From assembly GCA_016786595.1 (NCBI GenBank), contig JAEUWB010000053.1, forward strand, positions 62,001 through 126,000: a stretch of 64,000 bases of DNA, given 5' to 3'. Under the pieces are notes generated by a model. That model was not told the DNA's origin, searched no databases, and saw nothing but the letters and a program-made list of their open reading frames with translations. This DNA is from a bacterium (GTDB lineage Bacteria; Bdellovibrionota_C; UBA2361; SZUA-149; JAEUWB01). This document shows positions 53,679 to 62,793 of the stretch, in pieces. The translations under genes were made by a program, and so were the position numbers. Positions within the stretch are counted from its first letter, which is position 1. Each line of letters starts with the position of its first letter.

Positions 53679-55253
53679 GTGAATAATCAAGATTTCTTAG
53701 TAATTGGTTCGGGCATTGCAGGGCTATTTTTCGCTTATAAAATAGCACCTTACGGCAGTGTGACAATTTTAGCCAAGGATGAGCCCTACCAAAATAATAC
53801 TTTTTACGCCCAAGGCGGAATTGCCAGTGTAGCTCTTGGGAGCGATTCGTTTGAGAGTCATATTCAGGATACCTTACTTGCCGGAGCAGGAATCTGCAAA
53901 GAAAGTGTAGTGCGAAACGTTGTAACTGAAGGCCCTGACGCAATTAATGAATTGATTGCGCTTGGGGTTGGTTTTGATCGCGACAAGTCAAGTGGCGAGT
54001 ATAGCCTGGGCAAAGAGGGCGGTCACTCTGAGCGTAGAATTTTTCACGCAAAGGATCAAACGGGAGCCGAGATACATCGTGCTCTTTATGATCACGTAAA
54101 AAATTTACCAAACGTAAAAATTCTTTCGCATCATCTTTCGATTGATTTAATTACCAAAAAGAATCAAGTTTCTGGCGCTTACGTGCTCAACAAAAAAACT
54201 CGCGAAATCCAGCCATTTTCTGCGCGTGTCACTATTCTTGCCACGGGCGGTGCGGGGAAAGTTTATCTCTACACTTCTAACCCAGATGTCGCTACTGGTG
54301 ATGGGATTGCCATGGCCTTTCGCGCCGGTGCGAAAATCGCCAATATGGAATTTTTCCAATTCCATCCGACTTGCCTTTATCATCCACTGGCCAAGTCCTT
54401 TCTGATTACCGAGGCAATGCGTGGTGAAGGCGCGGTTTTGAAAAATTCTGCAGGTGAACGCTTCATGCAAAATTATGACCCGCGGGCTGAGCTTGCTTCG
54501 CGTGACATTGTGGCACGTTCGATCGACGCCGAGATGAAGCGCACTGGTGCTGATTGCGTTTATTTGGATATCTCACATCGTGACAGCGAATTCATCAAGA
54601 CCCACTTCCCTTTTATCTATCAACGCTGTCTAAGTTTTGGAATCGATCTCACTAAACAGGCAATTCCTGTAGTTCCAGCAGCGCATTATACTTGTGGTGG
54701 AGTAGTTGTCGATGAATATGGAGCAACAAGCCTGCCCGGACTTTACGCGCTGGGGGAAGTTGCAGCAACTGGACTACACGGCGCAAATCGTTTAGCTTCA
54801 AATTCACTCCTTGAAGCGGTCGTCTACGCAAAGCGCGCCACACAAGATATCACTCAGAAGCTCGCAAATTTTCCTGCACCAGAAGCACTAAAAGGCTGGG
54901 ATCATCTCGACACAGCCATTAGCGAAGAGGAAGTAATTGTCAGCTATCTTTGGGATGAACTTCGACGACTAATGTGGAACTTAGTCGGAATTGTTAGAAG
55001 CAATCGGCGTTTAAAGCTTGCGCTCAGACGTATTCTCGAAATAAAGAATGAAACTAAAGATTATTATTGGAAGTATCGAGTCGAGCCGGACCTGATTGAG
55101 TTACGTAATCTTGTTAACGTTGCAGAACTGGTAGTTCGTTCGGCATTAATCCGCAAAGAAAGTCGCGGACTGCACTACAACTTAGATTATCCACAAACTG
55201 ATGATCAAAACTGGAAAAAGGATACGCTCATATGCAAAACAGATTTAGTTTGA
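53679..55253 (+). CDS. nadB: L-aspartate oxidase
   Basis: FAD enzyme that oxidises L-aspartate to iminoaspartate, the first step of NAD biosynthesis. 524 residues. The dinucleotide fold is FLVIGSGIAGLFFAYKIAP. NTFYAQGGIASV, EGGHSERRIFHAKDQTG and HPTCLYHP hold substrate loops, and HYTCGGVVVDEYGATSL and SLLEAVVYAKRA lie toward the C-terminus. The GTG at 53679 is chosen. No nadA or nadC in the window. Overlaps the following lipoprotein gene by 22 bp. Confidence 0.95.
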   Translation: MNNQDFLVIGSGIAGLFFAYKIAPYGSVTILAKDEPYQNNTFYAQGGIASVALGSDSFESHIQDTLLAGAGICKESVVRNVVTEGPDAINELIALGVGFDRDKSSGEYSLGKEGGHSERRIFHAKDQTGAEIHRALYDHVKNLPNVKILSHHLSIDLITKKNQVSGAYVLNKKTREIQPFSARVTILATGGAGKVYLYTSNPDVATGDGIAMAFRAGAKIANMEFFQFHPTCLYHPLAKSFLITEAMRGEGAVLKNSAGERFMQNYDPRAELASRDIVARSIDAEMKRTGADCVYLDISHRDSEFIKTHFPFIYQRCLSFGIDLTKQAIPVVPAAHYTCGGVVVDEYGATSLPGLYALGEVAATGLHGANRLASNSLLEAVVYAKRATQDITQKLANFPAPEALKGWDHLDTAISEEEVIVSYLWDELRRLMWNLVGIVRSNRRLKLALRRILEIKNETKDYYWKYRVEPDLIELRNLVNVAELVVRSALIRKESRGLHYNLDYPQTDDQNWKKDTLICKTDLV

Positions 55254-55777
55254 TCTGGATTTTATTTATTTTTACAAGCTGTTCTCCCAGCACAGATCTC
55301 ACTTCAATTCAATCCGAGGTAAACTCTGCTCAAGATTCAGCGCAGACTGAAATTGAAGTCTTCATGGCACGGGGTTACATGGGTGGTTCGAATTATGAAA
55401 AACTTCATTTGAAAAACGGCATCCTCTGGGCAGAGTGTGGAGAAATTGATCGTAAAAAAGTTGAAACTGCTCCAGCCGAAGAAACTATCGTGAAACTTAC
55501 TGCTTCAAACAGTGCTGAGGCGGCTACGCAAACTGCTGCACTTTGGGGCTTTAAAGACTCGTTTCAAACATTTCCGCAAGCTGGTTCAGCTTTTTCATTT
55601 ACTGGGCCAGGGATACTCGAGGTTAAAAATTTAACAGCGAACTCTTCATTTAAAACCTCTGTCGACTCAGTTGCAAACGAAGACTTTAAAGCCTCAAAGC
55701 CACTGCTGCGCTTGATTAACATCCTACGTAGGGAAGCAAAGCTTAACTGCACAAGTAAGTCATTCTACGGACTCTAA
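55232..55777 (+). CDS. Hypothetical lipoprotein
   Basis: 181 residues with the lipobox IFTSC (Cys17) after a short hydrophobic stretch. The mature protein is mostly beta-like and has two Cys (one in LWAECGEID, another in KLNCTSKS). No family recognised. Its start lies inside the 3' end of nadB, which implies translational coupling, and the M50 gene follows by 9 bp. Confidence 0.65.
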   Translation: MQNRFSLIWILFIFTSCSPSTDLTSIQSEVNSAQDSAQTEIEVFMARGYMGGSNYEKLHLKNGILWAECGEIDRKKVETAPAEETIVKLTASNSAEAATQTAALWGFKDSFQTFPQAGSAFSFTGPGILEVKNLTANSSFKTSVDSVANEDFKASKPLLRLINILRREAKLNCTSKSFYGL

Positions 55778-55786
55778 AGAATTCAG

Positions 55787-56425
55787 ATGGATCACTCAGA
55801 CTATTCGCAAACGCTTTTATATTTTGCACGTTTTTTTGCGCTCTATATTGCTGTAGTTCCTCACGAAGTTGCGCATGGCTGGGCAGCGCTAAAGCTTGGA
55901 GATCCGACCGCAAAGTCGCTTGGGCGACTAACATTAAACCCAATCCCGCATATCGATTTTTTTATGACAATTCTTTTGCCGGGAATGTTAGCTCTATCTG
56001 GCTCTCCGGTAATTTTTGGCGGCGCTAAGCCAGTTCCCGTCAACCCCCTCTACTTCAAAAAGCCGCGACAAGGCATGTGTCTTGTCGCAGCAGCCGGGCC
56101 AATCACAAATTTTCTAATTGCGCTCATTTGTTTCGCTTTACTCTATACAGGGATTTTTTCGCTGCAATCCGAAGCAGCATTAGTTACAATTATTGTGCTC
56201 TTTACAAATGTTGTTTTGGGAACGTTTAATCTTTTTCCAATTCCACCCTTAGATGGTGGTCGCATTGCAGTTGGACTTTTACCAAAACCAGTCGCACGCG
56301 CCTTAGCGCGGCTTGAACCCTATGGTTTTTTTATTATCTTTGGGTTACTGGCAATTGGTGCTTTTGATGCGGTCATTAAAGAAGTGCTCAAGGCAACCAG
56401 CTGGATTCTTTCACAATCGATATAA
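55787..56425 (+). CDS. Site-2 protease family (M50) membrane metalloprotease
   Basis: 212 residues. HEVAHGWAALKLGD supplies the HExxH zinc motif in the first helix; PIPPLDGGRIAVGLLP supplies the third Asp ligand. GPITNFLIALICFALL matches the GxxxN helix. No PDZ domain is present, so it is the short SREBP S2P/SpoIVFB-like type. The substrate cannot be predicted. Downstream is a strong bidirectional terminator. Confidence 0.9.
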   Translation: MDHSDYSQTLLYFARFFALYIAVVPHEVAHGWAALKLGDPTAKSLGRLTLNPIPHIDFFMTILLPGMLALSGSPVIFGGAKPVPVNPLYFKKPRQGMCLVAAAGPITNFLIALICFALLYTGIFSLQSEAALVTIIVLFTNVVLGTFNLFPIPPLDGGRIAVGLLPKPVARALARLEPYGFFIIFGLLAIGAFDAVIKEVLKATSWILSQSI

Positions 56426-56430
56426 AAACA

Positions 56431-56462
56431 AAGGCGCTTTTATCTTACGACAAAAGCGCCTT
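56431..56462. terminator. Bidirectional rho-independent terminator
   Basis: AAGGCGCTTTT (56431-56441) and AAAAGCGCCTT (56452-56462) form a perfect 11-bp stem with a 10-nt loop. It lies between two convergent genes (M50 and collagen-like) and can serve both; its A/T pairs supply the U-run. Confidence 0.85.
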
Positions 56463-56499
56463 CATCAGTAGTTAGTTATTACAATATGTGTTTATTCTA

Positions 56500-57258
56500 T
56501 TATAGGTCCGCCGGTGCATCACACTTAACAGCCCAGCGCACGCGTGGCCCCGCTTCCTCGTACTCTCCATATGTAACAAAGCTTAATGCATAGCCAGATG
56601 CATAGAACAATTCAGTTGTTCCTGAACAACTAGATTCGTCTGCACCGATAGAACATAAATGATACGGCTCAGTAGGTTCGCTTTGATAACTTGGCAATGA
56701 ATTGATATAAAAATCAACATATTCATCTTCCCCAAGTGAGTGAGAAACCTCAATAGTATAAGAAACTTCAGAACAGGAATTTAACGTACTATTAGAAACT
56801 GAATGGCTATCGAACCAAATCACACCTTGGCCGATATCATCGATCGCCCAAGCTTCAGGGGTATCTGAAGATAAACTATTACTTCCAGTCCCACCTTGGA
56901 AATAATCTAGCGAATTTCCGGGAATACCTTGTTCTCCTTGTAGTCCTTGCTCTCCCTGTGCTCCCGTTGCGCCGGTGGCTCCCGTTGCACCAACTGCCCC
57001 ATCAGCGCCTGTTGCCCCGGTGGCCCCTGTTGCACCAACTGCCCCGGTAGCGCCTGTTGCCCCGGTGGCTCCTGTTACTCCTGCAGGCACAGAAATTAGC
57101 CTCTCGCCTTTTTTACAGGACGTTGTTGATCGGTAGTATACAGTACTGCCGCCTCGCTTAACGCAAAGTACGTCAGCCTGCGCTTCAGTTGAATATGTCC
57201 AAATTAGAGCGGAGCTTAAAACTCCGTAGACTAGTGGTAAAATTTGACTTCTTGTCAT
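56500..57258 (-). CDS. Secreted collagen-like protein, second locus
   Basis: About 252 residues from ATG 57258 (GGAG 8 nt upstream; longer starts at 57264 and 57276 have poorer spacing). Signal peptide to about residue 28. Then a module [25 protein letters not shown], closely related to the module in the 8195 protein. About 18 Gly-X-Y triplets follow (GAT repeats changing to [13 protein letters not shown]). The C-terminal domain has several Cys. A trimeric surface or secreted fibre is inferred. Rightward M50 gene converges on it. Confidence 0.8.
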   Translation of the reverse strand: MTRSQILPLVYGVLSSALIWTYSTEAQADVLCVKRGGSTVYYRSTTSCKKGERLISVPAGVTGATGATGATGAVGATGATGATGADGAVGATGATGATGAQGEQGLQGEQGIPGNSLDYFQGGTGSNSLSSDTPEAWAIDDIGQGVIWFDSHSVSNSTLNSCSEVSYTIEVSHSLGEDEYVDFYINSLPSYQSEPTEPYHLCSIGADESSCSGTTELFYASGYALSFVTYGEYEEAGPRVRWAVKCDAPADL

Positions 57259-57374
57259 GATCATCGCTCCATCCATAAAGAGTTGATAAAAAGCACGCTA
57301 GCAAAGATCCCACGGATAGTTTATCTGTGCAATTGGCAAAATCAAACTTAAAGTAATAAGAAATTTGCAGTGCT

Positions 57375-57890
57375 TCACGCTTGGGCGGCTAATTGCTGAT
57401 GCCCCAAATTATACACCAGATAGATAGCTGCTGAAAAAAGCAAATCGCCCAACAAAGCTACTCCGTAAAAAGGCAGTGCCATTGTGTAACAGCTTACCAG
57501 TCCAGTTAGTGTTCTGGGATAAATTCCTGAAGTCAAAAAAACTGCAAAGTTAGACAGCGCAAAAAATAACGTTGAGGCAGTGAAGGTATATATTCCAACG
57601 GATTGGATTGATTCATGTTTTAAGTATTTCAGCCCGAGAATAGCAATCAGTGCATAACAACCATAGATAAAGGGCATGAGTTCATGAGCACCCACGATTA
57701 GATCAGAGAGAAACATGCCTGCCACGAGAGCCGCGATTAAACGCGAAGGTGATTTAATCAAGACACTTCCCCAGAGGGCCAGCGCTAAAACTGGAGTTAG
57801 ATTTGGTGGGTGTGGGATTACGCGCCAAACAAAAATTGTGGCTACAACGAGTAAAAAATATTTGAGTTCTTGTTTAGATTTCTGCTTCAT
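57375..57890 (-). CDS. DUF6580-type membrane protein
   Basis: 171 residues with about five helices. RVIPHPPNLTPVLALALWGSV, with the PHPPN motif after TM1, is the hallmark I associate with DUF6580. AGMFLSDLIVGAHELMPFIYG follows. Some relatives resemble ECF transporter substrate-binding (S) components; that is inference. It begins upstream of the collagen-like gene on the same strand, with 98 bp between. Confidence 0.75.
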   Translation of the reverse strand: MKQKSKQELKYFLLVVATIFVWRVIPHPPNLTPVLALALWGSVLIKSPSRLIAALVAGMFLSDLIVGAHELMPFIYGCYALIAILGLKYLKHESIQSVGIYTFTASTLFFALSNFAVFLTSGIYPRTLTGLVSCYTMALPFYGVALLGDLLFSAAIYLVYNLGHQQLAAQA

Positions 57891-58132
57891 AGGACCTTTT
57901 TAGTCCAAATTAGTGAAAAACTACAACGGTTTTAGTTCATACGGCTGAAATTATTACGAAATCGGGCAAATTTAGCTGTTGTCCAGCGTGTCGCACCTGG
58001 CTATCATAGCAAAAACGTCATCCGGGACGACGTGGATGTATCTTCTACAGAATGTCTGGAGATCTTTCGACTCGTAACTAAAATAATGCATGGGGCAAAA
58101 CTCGTTAAAGATCACAATGCTAATAGGACACT

Positions 58133-58978
58133 ATGAAAACAAAATTTCTACTAACAACATCACTGACATTATTGGCTTCATCCACACTTGCTGCGCCGGT
58201 AGATTTCGGCGGTTGGGGTGAAAGAATCAAAGGCGCTGGTGATAAGATTCCTCCGCAGTGCACTTTCGATGTGCCCCGTGGAGCTAAGGCACCGTTTTCT
58301 GTAACTTGGTATTGTCAGGATAATTTTACTAAGGATCCTGATATTACGACTGAGGTGTATTTAAAGAAAAAAACTGAATCAGATTTCAAAATGGTTTATC
58401 GTGCAATGGGATTTCCAGCGGCGTTTGGCGTTGGGGCTGACACCCTAGGAGTTACGGCTGAAGGAGAATTTACAGACGGCCTACCTGCAAGTTTTCGTTT
58501 TGTGGCCATTGACCGTTCAGGGAACCGCACAATTTCTCAAGAAATTCAAGTTACTTCTGAAGATCTCTCGGTTTCTAGCTGTTCGATGGAATTAACCACT
58601 GCAGGAACGGAAGCCACAGAAGAAGGTGAGACCGGAATTCCAGAATCAACACTGAGCATAGATTCAACCAGCGTTACAACAAGTTTTGGAACTACGGGGG
58701 GAATTCAATTTAAAACAGTGGCTGCGGTTGAGGCTTCAACTTGCGATATTGAATCGCTCTGCGGAGATGGGACTGAGCCAACAAGTGTAAGTTTTAGCTG
58801 TGACGTTTCGGGCACAAGTTCACTAACTGGCACATGTTCCGTAAGTCCTGGAGCTGAAGCTGTGACGGTGACGGGAACATCAACTTCAGAAGGTGGAAAT
58901 GTTTCAGCGCTTGAGCTCACTGGTGAGACAGAAGTTGACGGTCAAGCTGCAACGTTAAGCATTAACTGCTCGAAATAG
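58133..58978 (+). CDS. Secreted hypothetical protein with Ser/Thr/Glu-rich tail
   Basis: 281 residues. Signal peptide MKTKFLLTTSLTLLASSTLA. The N-terminal domain (PPQCTFDVPRGAKAPFSVTW, with a YCQDN Cys) looks immunoglobulin- or FN3-like (RFVAIDRSGNRTISQEIQV is a typical FN3 ending). The second half is low-complexity Thr, Ser, Glu and Gly with six Cys. No family recognised. It stands alone with about 240 bp upstream. Confidence 0.7.
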   Translation: MKTKFLLTTSLTLLASSTLAAPVDFGGWGERIKGAGDKIPPQCTFDVPRGAKAPFSVTWYCQDNFTKDPDITTEVYLKKKTESDFKMVYRAMGFPAAFGVGADTLGVTAEGEFTDGLPASFRFVAIDRSGNRTISQEIQVTSEDLSVSSCSMELTTAGTEATEEGETGIPESTLSIDSTSVTTSFGTTGGIQFKTVAAVEASTCDIESLCGDGTEPTSVSFSCDVSGTSSLTGTCSVSPGAEAVTVTGTSTSEGGNVSALELTGETEVDGQAATLSINCSK

Positions 58979-59143
58979 TTTCGTAGGTAGTCTGATTGTA
59001 GCCGCGGAAAAAGCTGATGCGAATCTAAACACGCCTGCCTGAGGAATTTCTAAACCTTTTTTGAGGATGAGATGCTGGCGGAAAGACCAAGGTCATTTCC
59101 GCCACATCCATGTGTATTAGTCGAGCTCTCCGTGCTCAACTTT
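58979..59143. other. Intergenic hairpin GGCGGAAA/TTTCCGCC
   Basis: An 8-bp perfect stem (59077-59084 with 59096-59103) sits between convergent genes. There is no clear U-tract on the minus strand after it, so it is only a possible terminator for the 59144 gene. Confidence 0.4.
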
Positions 59144-59479
59144 TTAGCTTGAAAGACGCAGCAGAATATCCTTTCCGTAAAAGATCCCTTGCAAAGTCTC
59201 ATAGGGAACATCCCAGGGGAGTTCCCTTTTGACATGAGAATAATTGCTGGTTCGCACTGGCTCATTCTCATCGGCAAGGCGCCAGAGGGCATTTTGGGCT
59301 GAATTTCCTGTGGCTTTCTTGGCCTTAGGAAATTGATCCTTGCCGAAAAGCCAGAACCAGCCAATTTCAAGCCAGCGAAGAAACTTCGGCAGTTTCCCCT
59401 CTGTTAGCACGACACGGGCCTCGAAGCTGCAGCTTGCAGCATTTTGGCCAGACGACGAAACGATTACCATTTGCTTCAT
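59144..59479 (-). CDS. Hypothetical protein
   Basis: 111 residues with a Trp-rich middle (KFLRWLEIGWFWLFGKD) and a compact C-terminal part (ELPWDVPYETLQGIFYGKDILL). The composition and absence of low-complexity sequence suggest a real protein. No motif recognised. The start MKQMVIVSSSGQNAAS has no strong ribosome-binding site. A CACCAG/CTGGTG hairpin lies just upstream (59494-59508). Confidence 0.6.
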   Translation of the reverse strand: MKQMVIVSSSGQNAASCSFEARVVLTEGKLPKFLRWLEIGWFWLFGKDQFPKAKKATGNSAQNALWRLADENEPVRTSNYSHVKRELPWDVPYETLQGIFYGKDILLRLSS

Positions 59480-59912
59480 GCTTCACCATCCGCCACCAGT
59501 CCCTGGTGACTTAAAACGCAAAAAACCGTTGATTCCTCAGGTCAAAGCGTTACGGGCAGTAAATCAGAATTCTTGACTAAATGTCAACGAATTGCGACGC
59601 AAATAGGTACGTAGTCCTGAGCTCATAGAATTACTTCAACTTCTCAAAATACTGACTTGAGAAACAGTTTCTATTTTCAAAAATTCACAAAAAGACATGT
59701 ATTCTAAACTACTTACGAAACTCCTTTATCCTAACGGCCGTAGGTACGGGGTCGGCCGTAGGTACGGGGTGGTCGGCCGTAGGTACGGGGTTACTTTTAA
59801 ATCAACACAACATATAGCTCCCTTGCCAGCATATACATTTCGCAATGCACTTTTTTATGGACTCACTCAATCAATATCCATAGAATTTAGCATAAAATTA
59901 CAAGGAAAGCGT
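59480..59912. other. Intergenic region with small palindromes and three 16-bp repeats
   Basis: No credible gene. It holds a CACCAG/CTGGTG hairpin at 59494-59508, a TTCTCAA/TTGAGAA hairpin at 59641-59663, and three 16-bp repeats at 59736-59790. A promoter for the 59913 gene should lie in 59795-59905 but no pair of hexamers stands out. Confidence 0.4.
59736..59790 (+). repeat. Three direct copies of GGCCGTAGGTACGGGG
   Basis: Copies at 59736-59751, 59754-59769 and 59775-59790 are identical. Spacing between starts is 18 and 21 bp. The last copy ends 122 bp before the ATG of the thioredoxin-like gene. They are GC-rich in an AT-rich surround and may be a regulator-binding array. Confidence 0.85.
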
Positions 59913-60947
59913 ATGAGTATAAAAAAATTCCTGGCTGTCATCAGTACATTCCTAGCAAGCACCTCCATTGCTGCTCCAATTCCGCAACCAGATAAAAATA
60001 ATCTGCTGTGGAACACCGACCTAGACCAGGCAAAATACGTGTCCGCAAAAGAAGCCAAGCCCATTTTGTCGCTCAGGCTATTAGGTAATTTCACAGAAGA
60101 ACTCAGCTGCGCCAATAGCCGAGTGTTTAAAACACTACTCTACCCCGACCCTGCGATACAAAAATTACTCCGCGAAAAATTTATCCTGCACTGGAGTTCC
60201 GAGCGCGCAGTCCCAAAAGTAACAATCGATTTTGGCGACGGACGAAAAATCAAAACAACCGTTACTGGCAACAGCATTCACTACATTCTTAACGAAAACG
60301 GCCAGGTACTGGACGCTTTACCCGGCGTATACGCCCCTCGAGTGTTTGAATCAAAGTTGCAAAAGATAATTTTTGCCTATTCGAAAAATAAGACCGCGGT
60401 CGACCACAAAACTACAATCACCGCCATTCAACAAGAACTTGGGCAGGCTCTACCAATCATCGAAAATTATTTCGGCTTGTCACTGAATAACTTGCAACCC
60501 GATCGCCTCGCCGCTAACGCCTCAAATTTGGCCTTAACGAAAGCAGTCATGCAAACAAATACCCTAAAGTCGCTGGGCCTAGCCGACTCACGGCAATCTA
60601 CGATAAATGATTTTCGAGCCGAGCTTTTACCTTTAGTGGGGTCTGTTGACGTCAATCTTTCCCCAGAAACGACAGCGCTAATTACAAAAATGCATGCTGG
60701 CAACCCTGAAGATTTGGCCGCGCAAATCGAATACCTCAAGCAGTCTCTCAAAATCGATACGTTTCTAAATCAATTTCTCAGGGCTCGAATTCACTCTTGG
60801 CTGCAAAATGGTCAACCCTCAGACCTTAGTAGTCTCAACGAAAGGGTCTATAAGGAATTATTTCTAACACCAAAAGATGACCAGTGGCTTGGCCTGTATA
60901 ATCCAAGGATTTTTACGGGGTTATCCAATGGTGGAATAATTAAGTAA
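59913..60947 (+). CDS. Secreted thioredoxin-fold protein
   Basis: About 344 residues from ATG 59913 (AAGGAAAG upstream); an in-frame extension to 59697 crosses the repeats and is not favoured. Signal peptide MSIKKFLAVISTFLASTSIAAP. The thioredoxin-like part has PILSLRLLGNFTEELSCANSR (single Cys rather than CxxC), KFILHWSSERAVPKVTIDFGDG and IHYILNENGQVLDALPGVY. These motifs recall secreted thioredoxin-like proteins common in Planctomycetes and some deltaproteobacteria. The helical C-terminal domain is unassigned. Without CxxC a redox role is doubtful. Confidence 0.7.
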   Translation: MSIKKFLAVISTFLASTSIAAPIPQPDKNNLLWNTDLDQAKYVSAKEAKPILSLRLLGNFTEELSCANSRVFKTLLYPDPAIQKLLREKFILHWSSERAVPKVTIDFGDGRKIKTTVTGNSIHYILNENGQVLDALPGVYAPRVFESKLQKIIFAYSKNKTAVDHKTTITAIQQELGQALPIIENYFGLSLNNLQPDRLAANASNLALTKAVMQTNTLKSLGLADSRQSTINDFRAELLPLVGSVDVNLSPETTALITKMHAGNPEDLAAQIEYLKQSLKIDTFLNQFLRARIHSWLQNGQPSDLSSLNERVYKELFLTPKDDQWLGLYNPRIFTGLSNGGIIK

Positions 60948-61014
60948 CGTACACTCAAATTACAAGCATAACAATAATTACTAAAAAATTATTTCGGGTA
61001 GATCGAGGCATTAG

Positions 61015-61054
61015 CTCTCTGATTCGCTTTTTTACGAATAAGTGAATCAGAGAG
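61015..61054. promoter_or_regulatory. Large palindrome CTCTCTGATTC...GAATCAGAGAG
   Basis: Perfect 11-bp arms (61015-61025 and 61044-61054) with a further three pairs inward. There is no U-run on either side, so it is a poor terminator. It lies between the thioredoxin-like gene and the 61189 gene and could be an operator. The rest of 60948-61188 has no gene. Confidence 0.4.
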
Positions 61055-61188
61055 AATGCAGTAGGAATTAAGGTTTTTACCTTTATCGATAATGATCACG
61101 CGTAGCAGTGTCTTGATTTTGTGAATAGAAATCCCAACGAAATCAAGAAACTGCTAACTGCGGTTAAATCCAAATAGAGGTATCAACA

Positions 61189-61692
61189 ATGACGACCACG
61201 TCCAACAACTACGCCCTACTCCGGGGCATTTCGCTTTTCGATGTCAGTCTAGCTGTATGCAGCAAAGTCCTCGACATCATCGGCATCGGCGGCTTTCCGA
61301 ATAAGCAGGCCGGCCAGCAACTGCTAGGCAACTTGATTGAGGTTGCGCATCGCAACCTTACAATTCCTGCAGAAGCGCTGGCAACAACCTGGAACCAAAG
61401 CCAGGGCAACTCGACCATGACGGTCGGCAACCCTGGGCAACCATTGATCCGGCTACAGTCTAAAGAATGCGGCTGTATAATTAGGATCCAATGCGATGTA
61501 AACGGCGCGCTCACCTTCGGAATCGACTTGATCGATCCGAAATCCGAGAACTCCGCACTCTTCGCGAAACTCTGCGAAATGTTCGGACTCGAACTTGAAC
61601 GAGCAGACCTGAGCGAAAGCAAAGGAGCCGAAGCAGAGTTCGATGGCAACTTGAGAGATTGCCAGCGCATCATGGTCGTCGTAAAAGACTGA
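61189..61692 (+). CDS. Hypothetical cytoplasmic protein
   Basis: 167 residues with mixed alpha/beta pattern: LLRGISLFDVSLAVCSKVLDI, KECGCIIRIQCDVNGALTFGID, and CQRIMVVVKD at the end. Cys are concentrated in the middle. GC content is higher than in surrounding AT-rich DNA, which suggests a different origin. AGAGG lies 8 nt upstream of the ATG. No family recognised. A bipartite terminator follows. A long antisense frame at 61209-61796 is probably its shadow. Confidence 0.6.
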   Translation: MTTTSNNYALLRGISLFDVSLAVCSKVLDIIGIGGFPNKQAGQQLLGNLIEVAHRNLTIPAEALATTWNQSQGNSTMTVGNPGQPLIRLQSKECGCIIRIQCDVNGALTFGIDLIDPKSENSALFAKLCEMFGLELERADLSESKGAEAEFDGNLRDCQRIMVVVKD

Positions 61693-61712
61693 CACCGACT
61701 CAAACAGCTGTT

Positions 61713-61755
61713 GGGGCGGTTAAAGGTTTTTACAAAACCTACTGCCCCTCTCTGT
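61713..61755 (+). terminator. Rho-independent terminator of the 61189 gene
   Basis: Outer pair GGGGC (61713-61717) with GCCCC (61744-61748), inner pair AGGTTTT (61724-61730) with AAAACCT (61734-61740), then TCTCTGTTTTG. It would end the rightward transcript before the leftward EamA gene. Confidence 0.7.
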
Positions 61756-61831
61756 TTTGCCACATTCTGCTTTAGTGACTCGTTTTCGTGAAGCAATTCC
61801 CTAAACGCTTGAACTAATATGCGACAAATGC

Positions 61832-62674
61832 TCAGTTATTCCTAGCAATCAAATAACCCCAAACAGTCACACTACCCAGCACAATCATCCCGCCGGTAAT
61901 CGCCAGGACGGATGGAACTTCCTTGTGCACAAGAAACACCCAAACCGGGCTTAAAATCGGCTCAAGTGTAGTAATCAGCACGGCATCAATTGCTCGCACC
62001 TGCTTTATCGCCTCGCAATACAAAATAAATGGGATCGAAAGTCCGAAAGAGCCGAGTAGCAAAAGGCGCGCACCCACATGTAGGTCGGAAACGCTGTTAT
62101 CTATGAAAAACGCTCCGACAATAGCAATCAGGATATTACCAAGTAATACCGTTTCATGTGGTGATTCATTCTTTTGCAACCTCAAGCAAATTGTATACCA
62201 AGCCAAGGCAAAGCCGCAGATTATCCCACAGATATTTCCAATCAACCGTCCCCCGTCTAAGCGATCCATGAAAAATAGCGATGTTCCGAACAAGACAATT
62301 GCTCCGAGTAGATAGTCGCGCAGCTTTAAATATTCTCCTAAATATCTGCCGCCAAATAGCGCCAAAAAAACTGGCGCAGTGCACTGGAGTAAAACTGCAT
62401 TAGCAGTTGTTGTCATGTAATTTGCGGTAATAAAACAGCTGATATTTAACGCATACGCCACAGCGCCAAAGATCTGCGCCTTTGACCAGTTAAAGCTGAG
62501 TTTCCGTCTTGCAAAAATACGTAGATAGAGTGCCTGAACAACAACTGCAATCATACTTGCGATTCCGGCAATTCCAAGTGGATGGAGTGGCAACCCTTTG
62601 ACAAACACACCAATCACGCTCCACATTAGAGCTGCGATAATAAGTTGCAAGACTGGAAATGCGGCTGAAGGCAT
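61832..62674 (-). CDS. EamA/DMT-family transporter
   Basis: 280 residues with ten helices in two EamA repeats. The first starts LQLIIAALMWSVIGVFVKGLPL; TTTANAVLLQCTAPVFLALFGG is the conserved helix 4-5 region. The second repeat ends EPILSPVWVFLVHKEVPS. It likely exports a small metabolite or amino acid across the inner membrane; the substrate cannot be told. It is upstream of the frameshifted small gene in the same direction. Confidence 0.88.
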   Translation of the reverse strand: MPSAAFPVLQLIIAALMWSVIGVFVKGLPLHPLGIAGIASMIAVVVQALYLRIFARRKLSFNWSKAQIFGAVAYALNISCFITANYMTTTANAVLLQCTAPVFLALFGGRYLGEYLKLRDYLLGAIVLFGTSLFFMDRLDGGRLIGNICGIICGFALAWYTICLRLQKNESPHETVLLGNILIAIVGAFFIDNSVSDLHVGARLLLLGSFGLSIPFILYCEAIKQVRAIDAVLITTLEPILSPVWVFLVHKEVPSVLAITGGMIVLGSVTVWGYLIARNN

Positions 62675-62793
62675 CTTGAATTCTTAACATCGTCTGCGGA
62701 GATAAGCTATCTCTGATAGTTGTTCTTTGCCGACAAAAAAGGGAGAGGGTGCTCTTGGCATAACAACCTAAGAAGAAACCTCTCCATCAATGC

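Noticed and set aside
61209-61796. 195-residue leftward frame opposite the 61189 gene
   Set aside because: The rightward frame has a ribosome-binding site and terminator; the leftward translation is Ser/Arg/Pro-rich like a shadow frame.
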